Shown piece after piece: positions 1 through 12,300 of a DNA stretch of 64,000 nt. The translations under genes and the position numbers were made by a program. The number at the start of each line of letters is the position of its first letter. Within the stretch, counting starts at the first letter, position 1. The DNA is from Arcuatula senhousia (lineage: Eukaryota > Mollusca > Bivalvia > Mytilida > Mytilidae), in assembly GCA_963971305.1 (NCBI GenBank), contig OZ020305.1:6171001-6235000 (forward strand). The letters run 5' to 3'. The notes under the pieces were generated by a model. The model ran no database searches, was not told where the DNA came from, and saw only the letters and a program-made list of their open reading frames with translations.

Positions 1-283
1 CAAAACAGTTCTTCTAAGTAAAGATGTGTAGGTATAAACTTTTGCTAAAGAATGTGAACACGATTTAAATCTATATTAAAATCTTTTTGTCATTCCAGAT
101 CTTTAGGTGTGTAACCATTTTCTATTCTTTTTGGTGTATCCATGTTGAAAGGACAGCCATAAGTCTATAGTCATAAGCAAGGAGGTAATCTTAGAATGAT
201 TTTTTTCTCTTCCTTCCTGATTTGTTTCCTTTTACACATTATTTTCAAACCACAGTATGTTCTAAGATAGATGTATCACATAC

Positions 284-391
284 CAAAGTTTCTATGAGAG
301 TCTGTAAGGAAGGGTTAAGTGTCTTCAATGGCAGAGCTTCTAACATCTCAGCTACTATGGCCTGGCACTTAAGTAGGGTAGCCACGTCAGT
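284..391 (-). CDS. NCAPG: NCAPG coding exon 10 (last exon in window)
   Basis: 36 codons, phase 0. The acceptor is TTCTATCTAG|ACTGAC and the donor ACTTTG|GTATGT. It encodes TDVATLLKCQAIVAEMLEAL and ends SLQTLIETL, matching the vertebrate ETLQKCLILCYELLK ... GIIESL segment. No further exon is visible in the remaining 283 bases, which read as intron. Confidence 0.9.
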
Positions 392-3300
392 CTAGATAGA
401 AGAAACAAAAGAATTACTATTAAGTATAATTAATTTCATAATTTCATTCTCAAAATAGAAAGAACACAATTTAAAACCTATAAGATTTTCAACCAAGTCA
501 TTTACAAATATTTAACTCAGTTAGGCATGCACAAAAATGCGTGCCTATCCATTTTATTTTTAAGGGACAGGATTTTAAACTTTTTAAAATAAATACATTT
601 GTTTCTGCAGTAGTTTTATGACTCATAAAAATTATGATTAGATTCTTTATGTTACAGGAAGATAAACTACAATATGCATGTGATCATTTCAAAAACATCA
701 AAGCAATGCTACAGCTCTTGACAGCTAAGCATCTAAGTAAATACACTGAAAACATTATTCCTTCTTGTAATGCCTTAATTTTCAAATAATCATTCCTTAA
801 GAATGTAAGAGGGTCAGCTTTTGAGACTTTTGACATTTTTTGGGAATCCTCGGGTTTTTTCCATCAAAATAATGCAAAATTTATTGCACAGACCCCTACG
901 TTTCTTTTGTGTAAGGTCTTCATTACAACATAAATATCTGTTTTACAACTTTGTTTTAAATTCTAATAACTTTTCACAGGTTTAAACAGCTAATTTATGC
1001 TAATGTAACTAGAGAAAACCTTCTCCACCAAATTTTGAACCCGTATTATCTTTAAAACAAGTACTTAACTTATCAAAATTTTTAGCTTATTTTGTATTTT
1101 AAATTACACCCTTATGATTTAAGGCATCATATTCAAAACCTCATCACTTTCAAAGTCACCCTAATTCCTTAAAAACTATTTTTCATTCCAATTTTTTCCT
1201 TTTTTGACTTGACTTCTTCAACCTGTGGTTCTTTCAAAACCTGGCCCCTCCCTCAATCTAGTTCTCTGATCTGGTTCTTTAATCTTAGCAGTAACAACAA
1301 TCACTTGTCCTATTTCTTACCCTTTCTGACTTGACTTCTTCGACCTGTGGTTCATTTTCCTTCAACACCTGGTCTCTTTCTTCATCCAATTCTCTGATCT
1401 GGTTCTTGATCTCCTGAGCTTTGTTAAAGTCCTGGTTACGAACACTATCATCCAGGTCCTCTTTCAACTGATTTATTTTCACTCTTATCCCAGCAATCTA
1501 AAAGACATTCAAACAGAAACTGGTAATTAATAAATTTCTTATTTTTGTGTTAAAATTAAGAACAGCCAGCAGCTTTTAATATGACCAGCGGTTATTAGTT
1601 GTTGTCTTGTATCATTTAATCAACTTTACCTGAAATTCAACTTGGCTTTAAAACAGGTTTTCTTTGACACAATTCATGGTTTAATTTAGACTTTCATATT
1701 AATTTAGACTTTCATATTCATGTAAAATCTGTCTCTATTTATTAACCCTAGCCATGCGGATCCCGTATATATACGGGATGAGTAACGTCAGGCTCACTGC
1801 GGATCCCGTATATATACGGGTTGGACGTCATTTGCCTTTCAACACGTTTTAAACCAATAAAATGTGTAAATATCATAAGAAAAGGTTATGGATGGTAAAT
1901 ATATTTGTTTAGAAACATTAGTGTGGGTTTTTGTGCCAATAAATTTAGAATTACAATTTTTATGGTTAGGAAAACACCGGAGTACTAAAAATAACTACCG
2001 GCAAATTTAGGCCATGTGACAGACACACATCAGACCTCAATTTAAGCAAAGATCCAGCATCAAACTTTTAGATTTTCACTAAAACTTCTACATTTATATA
2101 TTTTATGAATAGAAAATTACCTTAAAGGTGAATATAGTCATTAATAATGTCCAATTTTATTTATTGAAGCTGTACTTCGTAAATCCCCCCTTGAAGAAAA
2201 ATGGAGTAGTTCCCCTTTCCTCTATAAATAGTTCGTGTGATTCTATTGATGCCAGATGGGAGCATGAAAACACATTTATGGAAAGTCACAATGGGGGGAA
2301 ATTGTTATCTTTTCCATCCTAAATGATAATATTTTCATTGAAAGTCATCAAATTTCATTTTGTCATTTTAATAGTCTATTTTTATCCAATTATTGATTTT
2401 TAGAGGAGTTCCGAAATAATCAAAACATGGAAAATGGCATGGATTTAGTCAAATAAAAATAGGATTATTGTTTCTTTTAGGGATTGACAGGTCAATTTAC
2501 TGAATCTTTAAGGATATGTAGTAGATATTAGTCAATTATAACCATATTGTTACCATTGTCATGTCTTAAAATTATATTGAATTTGTATCTTTATCAACGG
2601 AAGATTTAGTTTTAAAAAAGGGGCCATAAAAAGTTGATCTGCACCTTTTCCTGATCAAAATCAATAAATCTGTCAAACATGTGTACAAATCTTTTATGGT
2701 CCTCGTTAGCTCCCTCCATTTTGTGATTTAATGGGTTATTAAAAGGCTCCTTCTGGATAAAAATTACATTTTAGAAAACTCAACATTCTTCTGGCATGTC
2801 TGGAGAAAAAATACATTTTAGAACTCAACAACATCTCTAGCTGGACAAAATAGTTTGTTCTATTGCATGACAAAAATTAAGATAAAATATGACATTAAAG
2901 CTTGCATGCCAACATATTACACAAAGGGTTGTAAGTTGAAAGAATACACTGGGATATTTGCAAGTAGTTTACTAGACAGGTCTTTATGATGGAACTATAT
3001 AGGACAGAAGAATCATCAGATGAGAGAATTTTTTAAGAATATGAAATATTGTGATAGATGTTTTACTCCTATCTAAAATTGATGTGAAAAAGTGCAACGG
3101 TTACTGCTTGGTCAAATACAGAGGTGTGGAATCCAGAGTACCCAAATCAAGATGCATGTACTTTTTAATGGAGGATCCTCAATCGATAGTAATAAAATGG
3201 GCATGTATAGAACAAATTACATACATTGAAGGAAAGACAATCTTTTATTTCTACTTATGTTGGCTATCATATTCCTCATAAATTCCATATCTATTTTTCA

Positions 3301-6300
3301 AGTAAGGGGTTTGGGAATGGATAGTAACTTGGGCATCATCCTGTCACTGTCTTTATATTGTGTTAGCCCAAACCCTAACAGTTTGAATGGATTTGATAAT
3401 GAACACAATACATTAAATTAAAGAAAATAAACAAAAAGAAGATATATCATTAAGGGGGAAATTATTTGGACTGGTTTTCTCCATATATATAAGGTCCAGC
3501 CCAACATTAGGTATCCATTTGGGAACTAGTTATCAGTTAATTTATTCATATCAAAATGCATCATTGGAGAAGATATGGATATGCTACAGGTTAAAATACA
3601 AAATATTCAGTAATGTAAAACCATGAACATGAAGTACATGTATATACATCTAATCTGATGAAACATGTACATGTAGCTAAACAGTAAATAGTAATAAAAT
3701 AATTGAAATCATTTGAATATGTTATCTTTCAGAAGTACATGTAGTGATTAATTGCATGTATCTAACAATATATTAGTGCATGTCCCATGCAATTGTTACT
3801 ATACATTACACAACTATCATAAAATATTGGAACTTAAAAAATCTGTAACAAAAACATACTCCAGTATTCTTTTTATTGCACTACTTAATTCCTTGCTTCT
3901 TAGTTAAAACTTTATTTATCCTAGATAAGGAACCAGCTTTGTTCTTATGTGAATCCCTCTCCAGCTTGCAGTTTGCTAGAATGACCTTTGTAGAGGCCCC
4001 ATTGAGCCTACTCTTATCACACATACTTTACAAAGGGGTCTTTAACGTGTATGGGCCGTTGCTTTACCCATACATGGGATAACCTTTTTTCGACCCTTCT
4101 GAAGGACTAGCATCCTTTCTGAGACCATCTTTGCCAATCCTCGGAAAATAGGTCCATGAAATTTTCACCTGATGAGGATCCATCCATGAACCTTGGTGTT
4201 AGTAGCTCGAAGCATTAACCACACCACTGACTATTTACCACTCTTTTACTCTTTACATTCTTCACAAATTCGAGAATCCAATTAAACTATATCACTTAAA
4301 ATAATATGCAGACTACTTGTATGTATTTTAAATAGTCATAAAAATAAAGGTGATAAAGAAGAACTTGTATTTAGTAAGTGCCTGCCATTCAGAGAGACAT
4401 TTACAGTTGTATTTCTAGAATAAAAAGCAACAGGGGAATAAAAACATTACTTGCCTCTGTAAAGAGTACCCCCAAAAAAACCAACAGAACCAACTCAGAC
4501 TTAAATAAAAGGCTCAAAAGGTATAAATGTGGTTCCTAAACTGTTCAATGCAAAGTCCAAATAAATTCCAGGAATGTGTTGTTGAAGTTGATCTATATTT
4601 TATGCTTTTTTTTATTTAAGAGTATATGTTACTAAAATAAAGTGTTAAAAGGAAACACACCAGCCACCTGATGAGGAACACTACATATACATGTACTGTA
4701 ACTTAAACATTATTTGTGAAAATCAATACTTATTAGTTTTATTGATCATATTGAAAATATTTTAACTTGTTTGTTCTTTATCTTGCTTGAAAAATACTTG
4801 TTTGAAACCGAGTCTTTCATATTCTGGATTCATGTGATGTATTCACCTTACAGATACATTTTGTAGTACAGTACAATGTATTTAATAATGGCCAAAGAAA
4901 AAGATTTTTTTTAAAAGATTGTGGAGTAAAAAAAAAATAAACAAAACATTATACATAAAAAATTACCTACAATACACCTTGATGGTTATGATGATCTTTT
5001 AGCATTTGTTTTTTATCTTGCACAACACAAATAGGACAAAAAATCATTGTGCTCTTTATCTGAATACACAGTAAGCTCTTTTTAAAGAAAAGTTTAACAT
5101 AGTTTAAAAAAAAACTGCTTTAAAAAACAAGAGCTTCAAAGGTTTTTTTGTACATAAAGTGTGCACAAAGTACATGCAACCTTGTCTTTTTTAAAGATAT
5201 TTAATGTGTTCTTTTGGTCAACTGCACTTAAATTAATGTATTGAAAATAAAGGTGATAACAAAACTACCGAACTTGAATGATCAATCTCATAGTCCAGAG
5301 AAAATGACAAAAACGAATCAGTCATACCGGAGAATTGGTGGATCACAATGGGAAAGACAGTCCCACTATCTAAATATAAAACAGGATGATGATATTGTGA
5401 ATGTCTTACATTTAAATAATGGCTTTTTACATAAGGATCATGCATTCAATGATTATGAGATACAAATTTTTTAACGGAAAAATGGGTATTACGTATAATT
5501 GTTTTTAACATATGAGTTTGACCTTGACATTTGACCTTTGACCTTCATATAGTGTAATATGTTTTCTCATTTGAAAAACAAACATCCCTTTAGTCATCTA
5601 TCCAAATATTATCATTATCTGCCTTAAAGTAGACAAGCAGTTCCAATTGAAACTAAGTGGTCATTTTTTTACAATTTTTGGTTTCGTTTAATATTTGTAG
5701 TCAAGAAAGCCAAGTTTTATTTGCATCATAAATGTCTGACAAGAAAGAAATTATGTATTGACTATTATAAATTCATAGAAAAATACTTAAAAATAGGTGT
5801 TGAGTTCACATACAACAATTTTTCTTCCTTGTCTATTCATTTATGTTAAGCATTTCGAAGAATTCTTAGTTTTTCTGAAAAATTCTTATTAAAACAGTTG
5901 CCATGGTAACCAGATTTTACCGGAAAAATTTTCTTTTTATGTTAAGTCATAGAAATATTATTTTAACATAATATACCAAATTTTCAGTTCTTAATAAGCA
6001 CTAACAAGCAAGATATGGCAATTTAAACAAACCTACTAATACTTTGTATGATTTCTTAAAACAATCCAGCATTGACTGATTATTTTCGAAAAACAAGTCA
6101 GCATAGTAAGGGTTAATCATCATGAGCAATTATTTTTTATTGTATTCATTTGTATCTAGCTGCTACCTTTTTGTAGTTGCAAGTTTTAAAATGGCCACAG
6201 TATTTTGGATTTTATGTCATGAACACTTATTCCACATCTCATTTTTTTCCTATCTACGCTTTGAGCATATATTTGTTAGTGTTCTCCCCAGGCCCTTTTA

Positions 6301-9300
6301 GCATCTTGGCAATGTAATGCTATCCTGTTAAATGTAATGCTATAAGAAATCATCTATAATATATTCCATAACGAATGTGATGCTATAATTTCAAGTCATA
6401 AGATGCTATTGTGAAAAATGAAGATACCAGGATGATATTAATAATTTTTGGGGAGAACACTGTATGAATATTTTACCTTTATATCATTTTGTCTTCTCAT
6501 CTCCTCATTGACGTCTTTCTCCACTGTTGTGATTGGTTCCCTGATTTCTGATATCGTCTCAGCCATCTGGATGACCATCCCTTCAGAGAAATCCTTGATT
6601 TCACACAAACGTGGGACCACATACTTCACAAGGTTAAATGCCACATGTTCTGATGTTAACATGTAGTTTAATAGTTGTTCCAAGGACTTCCTGTGGTAAA
6701 ATTGTATATTTTATTTAAACATGTATCAATGACATACAAAAGCTTATAAAAGTGAAATTTGTGAATCATCCAAAATAGTATCTTTTTTATATGAAATTGA
6801 TCTGGTGTCAAAATTGTTTCAAATGGTTTTAAACGCTTTATCAGGATGTATGTTGTAAGGCCAAATTTCTGTAAAAGGAAGATGAAGAACAATGTAATAT
6901 TACTTCAACATGTGTGTTTACATGTAAGCACTCTTATGCCTGATGGGTATTTTTATACCTAGAAACAGTATCAGTTAGATCCATGTAAGTTGTGATTGAG
7001 ATCAGCTGCTGAATGACAAAGTGTTTCTGTAGCTGCAAATCTATGTCCTCACATCCTTTCAGGGTATCCACATACCTATAAATAGAAAATCAATGGGCAA
7101 AGTTATAATCAATTTGAAAGCTGTTGTTGAACTTGTTTTATGTAATATTAAATTTAGGATAAATCTGACGTTAATTAAAAATATGACATTTCCAATATTT
7201 TTGATTCACTTAAATGTAAGAAATTTTTAGATATACATGTAGATGAGTTCACACAATCTAATGTAAGGTTTTAAACAAGGTCAAAGGAATTTCTTTCATT
7301 TAAGTTCACTTTTGCTTTTTTACTTATACTTTTTTGAAACATCCAACACCCATAATTAATGTACAGAAGTTCCTCCCAACCCCATTATATAAATAAACTT
7401 GATAAAAAGAAATATGTGCAAGATTACTGCTTTTATACTGCTTACAAAAAGGCAAACTTTTTACACCTTAGGCATATACCTGAATAATTAAATGTCAAAT
7501 TTTCTTTCCAAGACTACAATATCATGATTATACTAACTCTTTGATGTATTTGGCAAACTCTAGACAGTTTGGCAGGACTTTCTCTAGATCAGCATCATAG
7601 TCTGTACCTAACCCATTCAGATGTTTACACAGCATGTTCCAATACAGTACACTCTCAGCGTTCAACTTCTCCTGTGGTATAAGGATCCTGTAAAACAAAC
7701 AGCAAACCATGAAATGACAGTACATTTTTCTGAAACATGTAGAAGTTTTGCCAATAAGATTTGTGATTTAGTGTTCACAAAGTCCAATTCCCATAATCTG
7801 TATACGTTTCCAAAAGATTTTGTTTAGATTTGCACTAATTATTAACACGCACATCATGACATACTGTGAAGCAAGTGTACAAAATTTCAGAACTGTGAAA
7901 TAGAAATTTCAGAACTGTACTGTCAATTATTTTTAAGTTTCAGTGTTCACTGAGAGACATCATGCCAGATGGTCAGAGAAAATCAAAGGGCATCCATATC
8001 TTCGAGTAGGGCCCTTATAGTAGATTATTGCTATGTCTTGCATTTGATACAGGCAAGACTAAAAACTGTTATGTTTTCCGTAGTATTTTTTTCAAATGTT
8101 CTTGCTTGAGAAAATATTTTTGTTTTCTGTTTAAAAGACTATTGCAATGAGTGCTACCTACTTGTCATCTAAGATATCAAAGTTTTTGATGAGTTCTGAG
8201 ATGGGGGAGTGTTTGAAGAGAGTATTGAGAACCAGTTCACACGTCTCTGTGGCGTACTCTACGTCTAGGGCACCCAGAAGCTCTAGGACATTACCACCAA
8301 AGGTTCTTAGCCAGGCCTGTAATAACTTGGAGGAACATGCCTCCTTTACACCCTCTGTAATAAATCAATGGATTTTCATTACTATTACACCACAACATAA
8401 AATAGATAATAATTAATTCATTTAAAATCTAGTCATTAAAATTGTTGTATAAAAAGTTTGATTTATTTAATAAAATCTAAGCTAATATAGTAATTGAAAT
8501 TGACAATCAATTCATTTTTATAATAATTTTCACAACATATCCATTAGTACCACACCCTTATGAACCAGCTTAGGAGACTGAGTTTGAATTTGTTATTATT
8601 TATTTTACTTTCTGACAGTCAGCGAAATTGGCCACCAGCCCTACGGCCATGACTGTTAAAAGGCTTTGGGGGCATTTAAAATATGTGTAGTAGAATGCCC
8701 ATCTGGCTTGTAAAATGTTCAAAAATTGAGTATATTTAATCCGTAGGCTTTTTAAAAAATTTTCTGAGGGCTGTTGGTTTGATAAATTAACAAGCCCTTC
8801 TGGCTTGTGCTGTGAAATTTATAAGTTGAAGACTGAACTTTCAATAGAAACTTCAAGTATTTTTTCAGCAACGTACCAACTCGATCTGTCAATCCTTCTT
8901 GTAGGAGTCTCTCTCTATTAGCAATAGACAAAGCTTTAATATGGACTTTTTCACCCAGGACTTTGTATGCTGTCTTCCTGACTGTATCCTTGACATCTCG
9001 GGTCTTTTCCAGGACTGCTGTCAGGGTTTTAGGTGAAGGTGCGATACAAGTCAAAACAGCACGTCTCACCTCAGAATTAGGGTCATACTGGATAAGATAA
9101 AGATATGCTGAAATAAAAATAGCGCAGTTATTAAGCATTGTTTGTTAAAATTTTACATGAAAACAAAGAAATGAAAAACAAGAATATGTCCAAAAGAAAC
9201 AATGCCCCATCTCGCAACATTTATTTTTTCTGCAATCACTAAAGCATCACTAGGTGCACCTGCTATACCAATATGGTTGCTATGGCACTTGTCAGTAAGA

Positions 9301-12300
9301 AGGAATGGACTTTGACCATTCTTCTATAAGTGGTCATTCATGCAGAAAATATAAGTCACAGTCAGCATCCAAAGTATGCATTGTGCTTAGCATCACTAGG
9401 TGCACCTACCATACCAGTTAATGTGGCACATGTCAGTAAGTGGGAATGGACTTTAACCATTATTCTGTAAGAGTTCATCCATGCAAAAAATATAGGTCAC
9501 ATCCAGCTTTTGAAGTATGCATTGTGCTAAGCATCACTAGGTGCACCTACCATCCCAATATGGTTGCTATGGCACTTGTCAGTAAGTGGGAATGGACTTT
9601 AACAATTATTCTGTAAGAGTTCATCCATGCGGAAAATGTAGGTCAAAGTCAGCACCCAAAGCATGCATTATGCATCACTAGGTGCACCTACCATGCAAAT
9701 ATGGTTGATGTGGCACTTGTAAGTAAGTGGGAACTTTAACCTTCTGTAAGTGGTCATTCATGCGGAAAACATAGGTCACATCCAGCATCTGAAGCAGTCA
9801 TTGTGCTTAGCATCAATAGGTGCACCTACCATACCAATATCATTGATGTGGCATTTGTCAGTAAGTGGGAATTTGGAAATATGGGGATTTGGGACGGACA
9901 GACGGACCCGAACACTATATGCCCCTCTACTTTCGTAGATGGGGCATAAAAATACTTGGAGTTTGTTGTGTCAGGTATGAAAACTTGTTTACCTAAAAGT
10001 TGTGTAAAAACTCTATCCAACATGGAAACAAATAAGCTTGGTGAAAAGTCCACTAGACATTATGAAAAAGTCCTCAATATGGGTTAATGTCAATACATAC
10101 AGGTCCAGGACTTTTGTAAATATAATTAAAGGTCCTGAATCAAAAATTGGAGGTCCTTGACCTGAGGGACCAGTGCAAATTTGAACCCCTGATAATACAT
10201 GTAAAACAATGTATCTAACAATAGCAGTGCACCAGGGCATCGTTTATCTAAAGGTCATAAGTCCTAAGTTTGGTGGTACCTCTTCAACATTCTATATAAC
10301 TTAGGACATGTCTTAGGTCGTAAGTCCTTCATTAAATGGGGCCAGAAACCTGAAAGTTTAAGCAGACAGATTTTTTGTGAATAGTTAAAAGAATTTAGAT
10401 TTGTATTACAAGTTTAAGTATACTGTACAATAGAAATTATCTCTACTGTAACAATACCTATTAAAAGGCATCTTACGTGACACTAAACTACGACCAGGGT
10501 CTATTGGTTCATGTTGAAGGCTGTTGACAGCATTTCTGCACAATTTTTTTACTTTATGCATACTTTATTTTGGCAAACATTTAAAGATACAATGGCATAC
10601 AGAAATTTCTGAAGATAGAAGTCCTCAAGTGAAACAAGAGGTGTTTTTAAAGTAAAATAAAAAATGTAAAGTATCAGAGGATTGTTATAGTGTGCAAGTA
10701 TTTTAAAATTGTCTTTGTTTTATGAATATGTTGTCATGTGCACTTTTTTCACATCTTATTTTTCACCAAAAACTAAATATATTACAAATGATTTACCTTT
10801 AATAATAGGACAGCTGTCATCCTTAGGATCTTGTAATCTAGCCAGAGCCATTACAGCATGGAATCTAACTACAGGTTCTTTGTCTCTCAGTCTCTCTAAC
10901 ATACACTGGTAGATCTTATCATACAAATCATCATCGATCTGAGCATCATCTCCAAGGTTGTTAAGGATCTTGTTAATAAGCTGACATACTCTGAACCTGA
11001 CAGATCTAGATGTAGCATTGTGAGACTGTAATAATAATAAAAACATTAAATTGAAATATCTGTCTTCGAATCATATATGCTTCAATTTACGAGGTGTATT
11101 AGGTCATCCATTAATCCTGTTTATTGGTGACATTTGGAGCCCTCCATCAATAAGTATAAGATTGATGTTGACATGAAATTTTTATCTGTAGATAATTGTA
11201 AAGTGGTGAGAATTGTCACTATCTTATGTAGAAACCTCCATGGAACTTTATCATGAGCAGTGTTACCACTTACAATTGCAATCCATACATGTGCATGTAT
11301 TATGTTTAGTCTAATAACATGAATAAGGCTATTTAAAGTTAACATTAATGTCTCATGGACAAAGTACAAGAGGCTCCCAGGAGCCTGAATCGCTCACCTG
11401 GTCTTGATGTTGACCCTATACTTTTGTAGAGCTAAATGAGCTGAACATTTAAGCAAGCAACAGCTTTTCTCTACCTGCAATAGTTTTCATTCTATAGGCC
11501 AAAAACACCATTTTTCACCTATAAGGGGCCATAACCCCTATAAGGAGTCATCTGACAATTCGACCCTATGGAGACTTTTGTAGAGCTAAATGAGCTAAAC
11601 ATTTAAGCAAGCAACAGCTAATCTCTATCTGCAATAGTTTTCATTCTGTAGGCCAAAAACATGAAAAATTGCTATTTTTCAGGGGCCGTAACCCCTATAA
11701 GGGGTCATCTGACAACTTCCACCCTATGGAAAATTTTGTAGAGCTAAATGAGCTGAACATTTCAGCAAGCAACAGCTAATCTCTATCTGCAATAGTTTTC
11801 ATTCTGTAGGACAAAAACATGAAAAATCGCAATTTTTCAGAGGCCGTAACCCCTATAAGGGGTCATCTGACAACTTCGACCCTATGGAGAATTTTGTAGA
11901 GCTAAATGAGCTGAACATTTAAGTAAGCAACAGCTAATCTCTATGTGCAATAGTTTTCATTCTGTAGGACAAAAACATGAAAAAACGCTATTTTTCAGGG
12001 GCCGTAACCCCTATAAGGAGTTATCTGACAACTCCGACCCTATGGAGACTTTTGTAGAGCTAAATGAGCTAAACATTTAAGCAAGCAATAGCTAATCTCT
12101 ATCTGCAATAGTTTTCATTCTGTAGGCCAAAAACATGAAAAATGGCTATTTTTCACCTTTAAGGGGCCGTAACCCCTATAAGGGGTCATCTGACAACTTT
12201 GACTCTATGGAGACTTTTGTAGAGTTAAATGAGCTGAACATTTAAGCAAGCAACAGCTAATCTCTATCTGCAATAGTTTTCATTCTGTAGGCCAAAAACA

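Noticed and set aside
3051..3281. 76-codon plus-strand ORF in NCAPG intron 8
   Set aside because: The composition is slightly protein-like but there is no recognised motif, and other frames around it are closed. The evidence is too weak to call a gene or transposon fragment.
8147..8416. 89-codon plus-strand ORF
   Set aside because: It is the antisense shadow of NCAPG exon 5.
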